Counted from the first letter of the stretch, positions 1-9,002 are shown. The stretch: 64,000 bases of DNA from Pseudomonas brenneri (GCF_007858285.1 NZ_VFIL01000003.1:186001-250000); one strand, 5' to 3'. Notes: a model not told the origin generated them from the letters alone. A program made the numbers and translations.

Positions 1-364
1 CTGCCAGCCCGGCGGTGATGCCATTGACCAACTCCACGCTCACGCCTCGCTCCCTGAGCCAGGTCGCTTCTTCGCCGCCACGGCCAAAAATGCACGGATC
101 ACCGCCTTTGAGGCGCACCACACATTTACCCTGTCGCGCATAACGCAGCATCAAACGATGAATGAAATCCTGGGGCGTGGAACGGCAGCCGCCGCGTTTG
201 CCGACGGTAATCACCCGCGCGTTCGGGCAATGCTCAAGCACCGCCGGGTTGACCAGGTCATCTATCAACACCACATCGGCCTCGTGCAGGGCCCGTACCG
301 CCTTGAGGGTCAACAGCTCCGGATCACCCGGCCCTGCGCCTACCAACCAGACTTTTGCGCTCAT
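1..364 (-). CDS. cobA: Uroporphyrinogen-III C-methyltransferase (SUMT), N-terminal part, cut by window edge
   Basis: SAM-dependent methyltransferase that converts uroporphyrinogen III to precorrin-2, the first committed step toward siroheme (and cobalamin). About 121 residues are visible. They begin MSAKVWLVGAGPGDPELLTL, the glycine-rich N-terminal signature of the family, and continue through VVLIDDLVNP and VITVGKRGGR, the expected next motifs. The rest lies outside the window. An in-frame ATG two codons upstream (370) is an alternative start. The gene begins 12 bases or fewer after the nitrate reductase stop, so it is probably the last gene of nirB-nirD-nasA-cobA. That placement makes sense because NirB needs siroheme. 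Confidence 0.93.
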   Translation of the reverse strand, partial: MSAKVWLVGAGPGDPELLTLKAVRALHEADVVLIDDLVNPAVLEHCPNARVITVGKRGGCRSTPQDFIHRLMLRYARQGKCVVRLKGGDPCIFGRGGEEATWLRERGVSVELVNGITAGLA

Positions 365-375
365 ATTCATTGCCC

Positions 376-3087
376 TCACACACTGATTGCGATTGGCTGC
401 GAGGTGCTCGCCAATAGCCGTTTGATTTCTGGCACGCATGAGCCACATTGCGTGCCGCAGCCCAGCTCCTGCTTCAGTCCATCCAGGCCCAGGCCGCGGC
501 TGATGCCTGCACATATCGCGTGTTCACTGACGTTCTTGCAGTTGCAGAGGATTTTGTTGCTGCTCGTACCCGCACCGGGGGGCGCGCTTAACGGGGCCAG
601 CAGCCAGCGGCGCAGTTGCTCATCGGCCCGGCCTTCCAGCCACAGGCTTTGCAGCCAATGGCGGGCCAGGGTTTCGCCGGCCAGACGGATCGCGGTAATC
701 CGGCCTTTCTCGATTTTTACCCGTTTGCCGATGGAGCGCCGTGGGTCGTCATAAGCCATGACCGGGCCGTCGTTGAGGCCCAGCAATTGGTCGATGTTCT
801 TGAGCAACTGCAGGTCCGGCGCCTCGGTATGGGCAGCACGCACCAACAGCGCCGGCCGTTCACGCCCGGTCAAGCTGAGGCTGACGTAGGCAAAGCGCTC
901 GCACAAAGGGCGCAAGGCTTCGAAGTGTTGCTGGACGTCCCCTTCGATCAGCGCAAACAGCTGCCAAGGCAATTGCACCGCTTCCAGGCGCACACCGCTG
1001 TGCTTGAGTTCGGGTTGTTTCGACAAGGGGTCGAATGCCGGCTGAGTCAGCAGGTTGACGCCGCCCTTGAGGAAGCGATCACCCCAATGCATTGGCAGGA
1101 ACGCCTGGCCGGGCCGCACGCTGTCATCACTGGTCACGGCCACAATCACATGGCCACGCCGACTTTTCAGGCAGACCAGATCGCCCTCTTTGAAGCGGTG
1201 CCGGCGCAGTTCGTCCGGGTGCAGGCCAAGCAATGCTTCGCTGACGTGGCCGAACAGTTGCGCCGCCGTACCGGTGCGGCTCATGCCGTGCCATTGGTCG
1301 CGCAGGCGGCCGGTGATCAGGGTTAGTGGAAAGCGTGCATCACGTTGTTCTTTGGCGGCGCGATAAGGCTCGGCGATAAAGTGCGCGCGGCCACTGTCGG
1401 TCGGGAAGATACCGTCGGTGTACAGCCGTGGCGTGCCGCTTTGCGCCTCGGCGGGAAACGGCCATTGCTGCGGGCCGATCCGGTCGAGCAGGGCATGGCT
1501 GATGCCTGACAGGTCCAGGTCCCGACCGCGTGTCAGCAGTTTGAACTCATCAAAAATCTGCGCCGGTTGCGCAAAGGCAAACAGGCTCGGTAGGCCAGGT
1601 CGCAAACGTTGCTCCAGGCGCTGTGCGAAATCCACGGTAATCGCCCAGTCCGACCGCGCCTCACCCGGTGGGGCAATGGCCTGGCGTACGTGGGAAATGC
1701 GCCGCTCGGAATTGGTCACGGTGCCTTCTTTCTCGCCCCAACTGGCGGCTGGCAATAGCAGGTCGGCAAAGGCCGCCGTTTCTGTGGTGCGGAAGGCTTC
1801 CTGCAACACCACGAATGGGCACGCGGCCAGGGCCAGGCGCACGTTGTTCTGGTCTGGCAACGATTGCGCAGGGTTGGTGCAGGCGATCCATAACGCTTTG
1901 ATCTTGCCGGCCTGTACCTGCTCGAACAGCTCGATGGCGGTCAAGCCGGTGCTCGATGGCAGTTGCTCAACCCCCCAGTAGGCGGCCACTTGTGCGCGGT
2001 GCTCGGGGTTGTTGGCGTCACGATGGCCCGGCAGCAGGTTTGACAGGCTACCGGTTTCCCGGCCGCCCATGGCGTTGGGCTGGCCGGTCAGGGAAAACGG
2101 CCCGCAACCTGGGCGGCCAATGGTGCCGGTGGCCAGGTGCAGGTTGATCAGGGCGCTGTTTTTCGCACTGCCGGCGGTGGACTGGTTAAGCCCCATGCAC
2201 CACAGCGACAGAAAGCTCGCCGAGGTGCCAACCCACTGCGCACACTGGCGCAGTTGCTCGACGCTGATCCCGCACAATTGCGTGACCATCTGCGGCGTGT
2301 AGTCGTGGACCAGGCGTTTGAGTTCGACCAGGCCATCGGTATGAGCCTGGATAAAGTCGCGATCTATCCAGTCTTCCCACAGCAGCAGATGCAAAATCCC
2401 ATGGAACAACGCGACGTCAGTGCCCGGCAGGATTGCCAGGTGCATATCGGCCAGGTCACAGGTATCGGTGCGCCGTGGATCAATGACCAGCACTTTCATA
2501 TCCGGGCGGCGCGCCTTGGCCTCTTCCAGCCGACGAAACAGTACCGGATGGGCGTAGGCCATATTACTGCCGACGATCATCACGCAATCGCTGGTCTCCA
2601 GGTCCTCATAGCTGCACGGCGGCGCATCGGCCCCCAGGCTGCGCTTGTAGCCGACCACCGCCGAGGACATGCACAGCCGGGAATTGCTGTCGATATTATT
2701 GGTGCCCACCAGCGCCCGGGCGAGTTTGTTGAAGCTGTAGTAATCCTCGGTCAGCAACTGCCCGGAGATATAGAACGCCACACTGTCAGGGCCGTGCTCG
2801 GCGATGGTGTCGGCGAACACCTGGGCGGCGTGGTCCAGGGCACTGTCCCAATCGGTACGGCCACGGGCCAGGCCTTTGCCCAGGCGCAATTCGGGGTACA
2901 ACGCCCGCGCTGCCAGGTCGCCAGTCAGGTGCAGGCTCGACCCCTTGCTGCACAGTTTGCCGAAGTTGGCCGGGTGCGTCGGATCGCCACTGACCCCGAG
3001 GATCTGTGTGCCATCATGCTCGATCAGCACGCCGCAGCCGACCCCGCAGTAGCAGCAGGTCGATGCGGTGGTCTGGCGCTCCATCAA
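376..3087 (-). CDS. nasA: Assimilatory nitrate reductase, molybdopterin catalytic subunit with C-terminal [2Fe-2S] domain
   Basis: Reduces nitrate to nitrite in the cytoplasm for nitrogen assimilation. The 903-residue protein starts with the [4Fe-4S] motif C11-x2-C14-x3-C18-x27-C46, typical of Nas/Nap/FdhF-type bis-MGD enzymes, followed by the molybdopterin oxidoreductase fold (SRLCMSSAVVGYK near residue 138, VIDPRRTDTCDLAD near 200) and a molydopterin dinucleotide-binding domain (LITGRLRDQWHGMSRTG near 608). The last ~55 residues form a BFD-like [2Fe-2S] domain (LCNCKNVSE ... GCGTQCGSCVPEI), so electron entry is probably fused to the catalytic chain and no separate NasC-type subunit is seen. 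The gene lies just downstream of nirD (stop and start almost touch). Naming varies: this enzyme is called nasA, nasC or narB in different species. Confidence 0.95.
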   Translation of the reverse strand: MMERQTTASTCCYCGVGCGVLIEHDGTQILGVSGDPTHPANFGKLCSKGSSLHLTGDLAARALYPELRLGKGLARGRTDWDSALDHAAQVFADTIAEHGPDSVAFYISGQLLTEDYYSFNKLARALVGTNNIDSNSRLCMSSAVVGYKRSLGADAPPCSYEDLETSDCVMIVGSNMAYAHPVLFRRLEEAKARRPDMKVLVIDPRRTDTCDLADMHLAILPGTDVALFHGILHLLLWEDWIDRDFIQAHTDGLVELKRLVHDYTPQMVTQLCGISVEQLRQCAQWVGTSASFLSLWCMGLNQSTAGSAKNSALINLHLATGTIGRPGCGPFSLTGQPNAMGGRETGSLSNLLPGHRDANNPEHRAQVAAYWGVEQLPSSTGLTAIELFEQVQAGKIKALWIACTNPAQSLPDQNNVRLALAACPFVVLQEAFRTTETAAFADLLLPAASWGEKEGTVTNSERRISHVRQAIAPPGEARSDWAITVDFAQRLEQRLRPGLPSLFAFAQPAQIFDEFKLLTRGRDLDLSGISHALLDRIGPQQWPFPAEAQSGTPRLYTDGIFPTDSGRAHFIAEPYRAAKEQRDARFPLTLITGRLRDQWHGMSRTGTAAQLFGHVSEALLGLHPDELRRHRFKEGDLVCLKSRRGHVIVAVTSDDSVRPGQAFLPMHWGDRFLKGGVNLLTQPAFDPLSKQPELKHSGVRLEAVQLPWQLFALIEGDVQQHFEALRPLCERFAYVSLSLTGRERPALLVRAAHTEAPDLQLLKNIDQLLGLNDGPVMAYDDPRRSIGKRVKIEKGRITAIRLAGETLARHWLQSLWLEGRADEQLRRWLLAPLSAPPGAGTSSNKILCNCKNVSEHAICAGISRGLGLDGLKQELGCGTQCGSCVPEIKRLLASTSQPIAISV

Positions 3088-3401
3088 CCGGCGTCCCGCA
3101 GGGCCAGCATCACCCGGCCGTTTTCAACCCGGGCGTGGTGATGGTGGGCGCAACCGATATCCGGGGCCTGGGCTTCGCCGGATGCCAGGTCGATCTGCCA
3201 GTTGTGCAGCGGGCAGGCCACGCGTTTGCCATAGATCAACCCTTGGGACAGTGGCCCGCCCTTGTGCGGGCAGCGGTCGTCGAGGGCGAAGACTTCGTCG
3301 TCACTGGTACGAAAAATCGCGATTTCACCTTTCGGGCCACTGATGATGCGCGAGCCCAGGGCGTTGATTTCGTCGAGGGCGCAGATATCCAGCCAGTTCA
3401 T
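3084..3401 (-). CDS. nirD: Nitrite reductase (NAD(P)H) small subunit, Rieske-type
   Basis: Small subunit of the cytoplasmic siroheme nitrite reductase, 105 residues, starting MNWLDICALDEI. It carries an intact Rieske-type ligand set: C-P-H in DDRCPHKGGPLSQG and C-P-L-H in VACPLHNWQIDLASG. The dissimilatory E. coli NirD lacks these ligands, whereas assimilatory versions have them. Start chosen because its ATG overlaps the nirB stop in an ATGA junction, which implies translational coupling. The far longer open frame running upstream is a shadow of nirB. The stop overlaps the start of the nitrate reductase gene by a few bases. Confidence 0.95.
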   Translation of the reverse strand: MNWLDICALDEINALGSRIISGPKGEIAIFRTSDDEVFALDDRCPHKGGPLSQGLIYGKRVACPLHNWQIDLASGEAQAPDIGCAHHHHARVENGRVMLALRDAG

Positions 3402-5851
3402 AGCACTACCTCCAGCTGTTTGACGGCGATGGTGTCGAATTCCTTCTTCAGCAACGGCTGTTCCAGACGTTCTTTCCATGGGTCTTGTTCGAACGACAGG
3501 GAGAACTGCAGGCGCTCGTTCAGGGCCTGGCGCCGCGCCGGGTCTTCCAGCACGGCCTTCTTGATATGGTCCATGCCGACCCGCTGCATGTAGTGCACGG
3601 TGCGCTCCAGGTAGAAGGCTTCTTCGCGGTACAGCTGTAGGAAGGCGCCGTTGTATTCGCGCACCTCCTCGGCGGTCTTGAGCTTGACGAAGAACTCCGC
3701 GACCTCGGTCTTGATCCCGCCGTTGCCGCCGATATACATCTCCCAGCCCGAGTCGACGCCGATAATGCCCACGTCCTTGATCCCGGCTTCCGAGCAGTTG
3801 CGCGGGCAACCGGAGACTGCCAGCTTGACCTTGTGGGGCGACCACATATTGAACAGGTCATGCTCCAGCTCAATGCCCAACTGTGTGGAGTTCTGCGTGC
3901 CGAAGCGGCAGAACTCGCTGCCTACGCAGGTCTTCACGGTACGAATGGATTTGCCGTAGGCGTGCCCGGAAGGCATGTCGAGGTCTTTCCACACACCGGG
4001 CAGGTCCTGTTTCTTGATGCCCAGCAAGTCGATGCGCTGCCCGCCGGTGACCTTGACCATCGGCACGTTGTACTTGTCGGCCACATCGGCAATCCGCCGC
4101 AGTTCGGAAGGATTGGTCACACCGCCCCACATCCGCGGGACTACCGAGTAGGTGCCGTCTTTCTGAATGTTGGCGTGGGCCCGTTCGTTGATCAGGCGTG
4201 ATTGCGGATCGTCCTTGGCTTCCCCTGGCCAGGTGGAGATCAGGTAGTAGTTCAATGCCGGGCGGCAAGTGGCGCAGCCGTTGGGGGTACGCCAGTTCAG
4301 GTAGCTCATGGTGTCGGCGATGGTCAGCAGGTGCTGGTCGCGGATCGCCTGGCGAATTTGCCCGTGGTTCAGGTCGCTGCACCCGCAGATGGCTTTTTCG
4401 CTCTTGGGTTTGACGTCAGCCGCACCGCCCACGGTGTTGATCAGGATCTGCTCCACCAGCCCGGCGCAGGAGCCGCAGGAACTGGCGGCCTTGGTGTGTT
4501 TTTTCACCTCATCGACGCTGAACAGACCCTGTTCCTGGATCGCCTTGACGATGGTGCCCTTGCACACGCCGTTGCAGCCGCAGACTTCGGCGCTGTCGGC
4601 CATGCTCATGGCTTTGTCCTGGCCTTGGTGGCCGACGTCGCCCAAGGCGTTTTCGCCGAACATCAGGTGGTCGCGGATCTCGCCAATGCCATGGTTCTCA
4701 CGGATCTGCCGGAAATACCAACCGCCATCGGCGGTGTCGCCGTACAGGCAGGCGCCGACCAAGATGTCGTCCTTGATCACCAGCTTCTTGTAGACGCCGC
4801 CGATGGGGTCGGAAAGGGTGATGGTTTCGGTGCCTTCGCCGCCCATGAAGTCGCCAGCGGAAAACAGGTCGATACCGGTGACTTTCAGCTTGGTGGAGGT
4901 CACCGAGCCTTTGTAGGTGGCGAACCCCAGCTGGGCCAGGTGGTTGGCGCAGACCTTGGCCTGCTCGAACAGCGGCGCCACCAGGCCGTAGGCAATCCCG
5001 CGGTGGCTGGCGCATTCGCCGATGGCATAGATACGCGGGTCGTAGGTTTGCATCGTGTCGTTGACCAGGATCCCACGGTTGCACGGGATACCGGACTTTT
5101 CCGCCAGTTCGGTGTTGGGGCGGATCCCGGCGGCCATCACCACCAGGTCGGCGGGAATCACGTCGCCGTTTTTGAACTGCACCGAACCCACACGGCCATT
5201 GCCGGCATCGTGCAAGGCCTGGGTCTGTTCGCACAGGCGAAACACCAGGCCGCGGCTTTCCAGTTCGGTTTGCAGCAACTGGCCACTGGTCTTGTCCAGT
5301 TGCCGCTCCAGCAGCCATTCGCCGATATGCACCACGGTGACGTGCATGCCGCGCAGCATCAGACCGTTGGCTGCCTCCAGGCCGAGCAGGCCGCCACCGA
5401 TGACCACGGCGTGCTTGTGGGTCTTGGCGGTGTCGATCATGGCTTGGGTGTCGGCGATATCGCGGTAGCCAATCACGCCCTGCAAGGTATTGCCAGGGAT
5501 CGGCAGAATGAACGGGGTCGAGCCGGTGGCGATCAGCAGGCGATCGTACTCGGCCTCGGTGCCATCTTCGGCGATGACTTTGCGTTTGACCCGGTCGATC
5601 TGCACCACCTTGCGGTTGAGCAGCAACTTGATGTTGTTTTGCAGGTACCAGTCGAGGTCGTTGAGCACGATCTCTTCGAAGGTCTGCTCACCGGCCAGCA
5701 CCGGCGACAGCAGGATGCGGTTGTAGTTGGTGTGGGGCTCGGCGCCAAAGACTGTGATGTCGTACAGCTCAGTGCTCAGCTTCAGCAGTTCTTCAAGGGT
5801 GCGAACCCCGGCCATGCCGTTGCCGATCATCACCAGTTTGAGTTTCTTCAT
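3398..5851 (-). CDS. nirB: Nitrite reductase (NAD(P)H) large subunit, siroheme enzyme
   Basis: Reduces nitrite to ammonium with NAD(P)H. The 817-residue chain is close to E. coli NirB (847). Order: FAD domain with IGNGMAGVRTLEEL at residues 8-21; NAD-binding VIGGGLLGLEAANG near 150; a BFD [2Fe-2S] domain (CGCNGVCKG ... CGSCAGLVEQ) near 420-470; a second BFD-like cysteine set (CGCSDLNHGQ ... GCATCRPALN) near 485-535; sulfite/nitrite reductase ferredoxin-like half-domain; siroheme/[4Fe-4S] ligands TCVGSEFCRFG near 640 and SGCPRNCSEAG near 680. Start at MKKLKLVMIGNG is preceded by GGAGAA; twelve codons of upstream open frame are ignored. Upstream lie an attenuator leader and a sigma-54 promoter (separate entries). 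Confidence 0.96.
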   Translation of the reverse strand: MKKLKLVMIGNGMAGVRTLEELLKLSTELYDITVFGAEPHTNYNRILLSPVLAGEQTFEEIVLNDLDWYLQNNIKLLLNRKVVQIDRVKRKVIAEDGTEAEYDRLLIATGSTPFILPIPGNTLQGVIGYRDIADTQAMIDTAKTHKHAVVIGGGLLGLEAANGLMLRGMHVTVVHIGEWLLERQLDKTSGQLLQTELESRGLVFRLCEQTQALHDAGNGRVGSVQFKNGDVIPADLVVMAAGIRPNTELAEKSGIPCNRGILVNDTMQTYDPRIYAIGECASHRGIAYGLVAPLFEQAKVCANHLAQLGFATYKGSVTSTKLKVTGIDLFSAGDFMGGEGTETITLSDPIGGVYKKLVIKDDILVGACLYGDTADGGWYFRQIRENHGIGEIRDHLMFGENALGDVGHQGQDKAMSMADSAEVCGCNGVCKGTIVKAIQEQGLFSVDEVKKHTKAASSCGSCAGLVEQILINTVGGAADVKPKSEKAICGCSDLNHGQIRQAIRDQHLLTIADTMSYLNWRTPNGCATCRPALNYYLISTWPGEAKDDPQSRLINERAHANIQKDGTYSVVPRMWGGVTNPSELRRIADVADKYNVPMVKVTGGQRIDLLGIKKQDLPGVWKDLDMPSGHAYGKSIRTVKTCVGSEFCRFGTQNSTQLGIELEHDLFNMWSPHKVKLAVSGCPRNCSEAGIKDVGIIGVDSGWEMYIGGNGGIKTEVAEFFVKLKTAEEVREYNGAFLQLYREEAFYLERTVHYMQRVGMDHIKKAVLEDPARRQALNERLQFSLSFEQDPWKERLEQPLLKKEFDTIAVKQLEVVL

Positions 5852-5889
5852 GTCGTTCTCCGCAATGGCTCGACCAATCACGCGCAAAC

Positions 5890-5982
5890 AAAAAAAGGCG
5901 TCCCGCTAGTTGCCTAGCGAGGACGCCTTTGTCCTGGTCCCGTTCTCTCGGGAAAGCCCCACCTTCGTCGTTGAAGGGTGGG
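5890..5982 (-). promoter_or_regulatory. nirB leader RNA: three ANTAR-type hexaloop hairpins plus attenuator terminator
   Basis: Read on the minus strand. Hairpin A (5982-5957) has loop AACGAC. Hairpin B (5953-5938) is TCCCG-AGAGAA-CGGGA. Hairpin C (5934-5921) is GGAC-AAAGGC-GTCC. All three loops have six bases with A at position 1 and G at position 4, the pattern known to be bound by ANTAR proteins such as NasR/NasT. Linkers are 3 nt each. The bases of hairpin C are also the 5' arm of a strong intrinsic terminator (5930-5890, stem AAAGGCGTCC...GGACGCCTTT then a T run). Known ANTAR leaders have two hairpins; the third here is unusual. Inference: NasT binding stabilises the hexaloops and blocks the terminator. 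Confidence 0.85.
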
Positions 5983-6009
5983 CTGTATGTGGGGTGTTGC
6001 AGGAGCTAA

Positions 6010-6026
6010 TGCAGTGGTTGTGCCAA
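6010..6026 (-). promoter_or_regulatory. Sigma-54 (-24/-12) promoter of nirB
   Basis: Minus strand reads TTGGCACAACCACTGCA, matching the RpoN consensus TGGCAC-N5-TTGC with GG and GC exactly 12 bases apart. The predicted start near 5999 leaves about 17 nt before the first leader hairpin. RpoN/NtrC control of nitrate assimilation is established in proteobacteria; the activator site was not located. Confidence 0.75.
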
Positions 6027-6123
6027 GTCGTGAAAAGCCGGATTTACTGAGGTTCTGGCGGATGTCGCAAGGCTTTTTCGCACCATTTAAAGGCGCGACG
6101 CCCACAACTGGCGCGCCGACCAC

Positions 6124-7791
6124 CTACAGGGATAACAGATACAGCAACACCAGATTGATCAGCAGCGACACCAGCGCCAGGGTTTGCCAGACCTTGAGAG
6201 GCTCGCGCTCCAGCAGCGGCCGGGGGCGCAGGCTCAGCTCGCGGCGGTCGGCCTGTTCCAGTACCAGCAGCCATTCCTCGGCGGTTTCGTAACGTTGATT
6301 CGGTTGTGCCGCCACCGAGCGTTCCAGGCTTTGCTGCAACCAGTCGGGCAGGTCCGGTCGATACCGGCTGGCGCTGACCGGCGTGTTGAAACGGGGCCGT
6401 TGGAAGGCTTCGATTTCACCGTAGGGATAGTGCCCGGTCAGCAGGTAATACAGGCTCACGCCGACACTGTACAAATCCTGCTGCGGGGTCGGACGTTCAC
6501 CACTAAAGGCTTCAGGCGCGATAAAGCTGGGGGTGCCGGGTAGCAGATGAGCGCGGTCTTCGGATAACCCAGGGCAATAGGCCAGGCCAAAGTCCAGCAC
6601 CCGCAATTCACCGTCGTCCCCCAGCAGCAGGTTTTCCGGTTTGATGTCGCGGTGCAGGATCTGCCGGCGATGCAGCATGCCCACCGCGCGCAGCAAACGC
6701 TCGGCGATGGACTGCCATTGCGCCAGCGGTAACGGGCCCTGGTGCTGGAACAGGGCGGCCAGGGTTTGCCCGCTGTATTCGCGCATCACATAGTACAAAT
6801 GCTGGCGCCCGCTGGCCGGATGGACTTCAGGAAACGCCCGTCCGGCCACCCGGCGCAGAAACCACTCCTCCGAAAGCAATGCCTGGGCGGCGTCGTTGTC
6901 ATCATCGTGGCCTGGGGGCAGGGTTTTCAGCAGCCAGGGTTGCTGCTGGGTGTCGCGTACCCGGTACAGCAACGACTGGCGACTTTGCGCCAGCACACTT
7001 TCCACCTGCCAGCCTTCAAAGGATTGCCCAGCCTTCAGGGGCGGCGGCAATGGCCATTGCTGCAACTGCACCAGCGCATCGCCCAGGGTCGCCGCGCCGA
7101 GCTGGTCAATGCGCACCAGCAAGGCGCTGGCATTGTCCTGGCTACCTGCCAGGTGGGCGGCACTGACCAGCGTATTCACGGCAAGGTTAAGGTCAGCCTG
7201 TTCGCGCAGGATCGCACGGATGCTGTGATCGGCCAGGGTCGACCACACGCCATCGCTGAGCAGCAGGAAACATTCGCCCTGGCGCAGTTCACCGTCGAGA
7301 AAGTCCACCACCAGATGCTGATCCAGGCCCAGGGCGCGCTTGAGCACATGCTGCATGCCCGGTTGCTCCCAGACATGCTCTTGAGTGATGCGCTGCAACT
7401 CGCCATCGAACCAGCGATACACCCGGCAGTCGCCGACGTGGGCCAGGGTAAAGCGCTGACCACGAAACACCACGGCGCTGAGGGTGGTCAACAACGGCTG
7501 GCCGCCGCCATTGGCCTGCAGCCAGCGGTTCTGGGCCAGCAACAGCCGGTCCAGGGCCTGGGCCACGCTCCAGGTCTGCGGCGTGGCGTAGTAGTCCAGG
7601 GCCAGGGCCTGCAAGGTCGAGCGCGCGGCCAGGCCACCGTCGGCACATTGGCTGACGCCGTCGGCGATAGCACACAGGTAGCCTTTGCTCGCGGCCAACT
7701 CCAGGGCCGGGGTGACCAGGCGCAGGGCGTCCTGGTTTTCTTCCCGTGGCCCGATGGCGCTGGCCTGGGCAAAGCTCAGTTGCAGGCTCAT
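6124..7791 (-). CDS. Bifunctional PP2C-family protein phosphatase / Ser-Thr protein kinase, C-terminal membrane anchor
   Basis: 555 residues. Residues 1-235 are a PP2C phosphatase with the metal-binding motifs in order: REENQDALRL, AIADGVSQC, HVGDCRVYRW, LLLSDGVWS, QDNASALLV. Residues ~260-510 are a Hanks-type kinase: catalytic LHRDIKPENLLL near 380, DFG in VLDFGLAY, and IAPEAF. The ATP glycine loop is degenerate (VLAQSRQSLLYRV has no GxGxxG), although a lysine follows in LLKTLPPG. The last ~19 residues are a single hydrophobic helix. Start MSLQLSFAQA chosen because its ATG overlaps the narK stop (TGATG), so it is co-translated with narK; the 36 extra upstream codons are narK shadow. A kinase gene at this spot is known in other Pseudomonas, but its target in nitrate uptake or reduction is, as far as I know, not established. 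Confidence 0.9.
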   Translation of the reverse strand: MSLQLSFAQASAIGPREENQDALRLVTPALELAASKGYLCAIADGVSQCADGGLAARSTLQALALDYYATPQTWSVAQALDRLLLAQNRWLQANGGGQPLLTTLSAVVFRGQRFTLAHVGDCRVYRWFDGELQRITQEHVWEQPGMQHVLKRALGLDQHLVVDFLDGELRQGECFLLLSDGVWSTLADHSIRAILREQADLNLAVNTLVSAAHLAGSQDNASALLVRIDQLGAATLGDALVQLQQWPLPPPLKAGQSFEGWQVESVLAQSRQSLLYRVRDTQQQPWLLKTLPPGHDDDNDAAQALLSEEWFLRRVAGRAFPEVHPASGRQHLYYVMREYSGQTLAALFQHQGPLPLAQWQSIAERLLRAVGMLHRRQILHRDIKPENLLLGDDGELRVLDFGLAYCPGLSEDRAHLLPGTPSFIAPEAFSGERPTPQQDLYSVGVSLYYLLTGHYPYGEIEAFQRPRFNTPVSASRYRPDLPDWLQQSLERSVAAQPNQRYETAEEWLLVLEQADRRELSLRPRPLLEREPLKVWQTLALVSLLINLVLLYLLSL

Positions 7792-9002
7792 CAGACCCGC
7801 GCTGCGGTGACGGCAGCCGAACCCCAAGTGGTCCTCCAGCGCCGCTTCACGCCATACAGGCCGAACCACGCCAGCACGCCCAGGCTGGCGAACAGCCACA
7901 ATGCCAACTGGTAGCTACCGGTGCTTTGTTTAATTGCGCCCATGCCCGCTGCCAGGGCGAAGCCGCCGATGCCGCCGGCCATGCCGATCAGCCCGGTCAT
8001 CACACCAATCTCCCGGCGAAAACGCTGCGGTACCAGTTGGAATACCGCGCCGTTGCCGGCCCCCAGGCCGAGCATGGTGCATACGAACAGCGCCAGTGCG
8101 GCGTAGGAACTGGGCAGGTTGAAACCCACGGCAGCGATGCACACGGCCGCTACGCCGTACATGCCCAGCAGCGTGCGGATCCCGCCGAAACGGTCAGCCA
8201 GGGCACCGCCCAGAGGGCGCATCAGGCTACCGCCGAACACGCAGGCGGCGGTGTAGTAACCGGCGGTGACCGGGCTCAGGCCATATTGGTCGTTGAAGTA
8301 GCCGGGCAGGGCGCTGGCCAGGCCGATAAAACCGCCGAAGGTCACGCTGTAGAAGAACATGAACCACCAACTGTCGCGGTCACCCAGGGCCTTGAAATAG
8401 TCGGCCATGGATTTGGCTTTTGGCCGTTCGGGGGCGTTGCGCGCCAGCCAGGCGAAGACGATCAGGGTCAGGATCAACGGGATCAGGGCAAAGCCGAACA
8501 CATTGCTCCAGCCAAATGCGGCGGCGATCAACGGCGCCAGCAGCGCGGCAAACACGGTGCCGGAGTTGCCGGCCCCGGCGATGCCCATGGCCTTGCCTTG
8601 GTGCTCGGCGGGGTACCACTGGGACGCCAGCGGCAGGGCAACGGCAAACGAGGCACCGGCCATACCGAGGAACAGCCCCAGCAGCAGCGCCTGTTCATAG
8701 CTGTGGATCCCCAGCTTCCAGGCAAAGAACAGCGCCACAATCACGATCACCTGGCCAATCAGCCCGGCGGTCTTGGGCGACAGCTTGTCGGCCAGCATGC
8801 CCATCAAGAAGCGCAGGATCGCCCCCGCCAGGATCGGCGTAGCAACCATCAGCCCGCGTTGCTGGGTGGTCAGTTGCAGGTCGGCGGCGATCTGTACCGC
8901 CAGTGGGCCCAATAGGTACCAGACCATGAAACTCAGGTCGAAATACAAGAACGCGGCAAACAAGGTCGGGGTGTGCCCGGATTTCCAGAAGCTTGATTTC
9001 AT
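7791..9002 (-). CDS. narK: NarK/NasA-family nitrate (nitrite) transporter, MFS
   Basis: Inner-membrane nitrate uptake carrier of 403 residues with about 12 hydrophobic segments. It contains both nitrate-signature-like stretches: GIAGAGNSGTVFAAL in the first half and GLIGMAGGIGGFALA in the second, plus conserved arginines in RFLMGMLADKL and SLMRPLGGALADRFGG. Start MKSSFWKSGHTPTLF is preceded by GAGGTGCGTG; the 30 longer upstream codons lie inside the leader. Lies between nasT and the phosphatase/kinase gene and has its own sigma-54 promoter and ANTAR leader. Called nasA in some Pseudomonas annotations. Confidence 0.93.
   Translation of the reverse strand: MKSSFWKSGHTPTLFAAFLYFDLSFMVWYLLGPLAVQIAADLQLTTQQRGLMVATPILAGAILRFLMGMLADKLSPKTAGLIGQVIVIVALFFAWKLGIHSYEQALLLGLFLGMAGASFAVALPLASQWYPAEHQGKAMGIAGAGNSGTVFAALLAPLIAAAFGWSNVFGFALIPLILTLIVFAWLARNAPERPKAKSMADYFKALGDRDSWWFMFFYSVTFGGFIGLASALPGYFNDQYGLSPVTAGYYTAACVFGGSLMRPLGGALADRFGGIRTLLGMYGVAAVCIAAVGFNLPSSYAALALFVCTMLGLGAGNGAVFQLVPQRFRREIGVMTGLIGMAGGIGGFALAAGMGAIKQSTGSYQLALWLFASLGVLAWFGLYGVKRRWRTTWGSAAVTAARV

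Noticed and set aside
4202..5917. 571-codon open frame opposite nirB
   Set aside because: Shadow of nirB; it also runs through the nirB leader and terminator.
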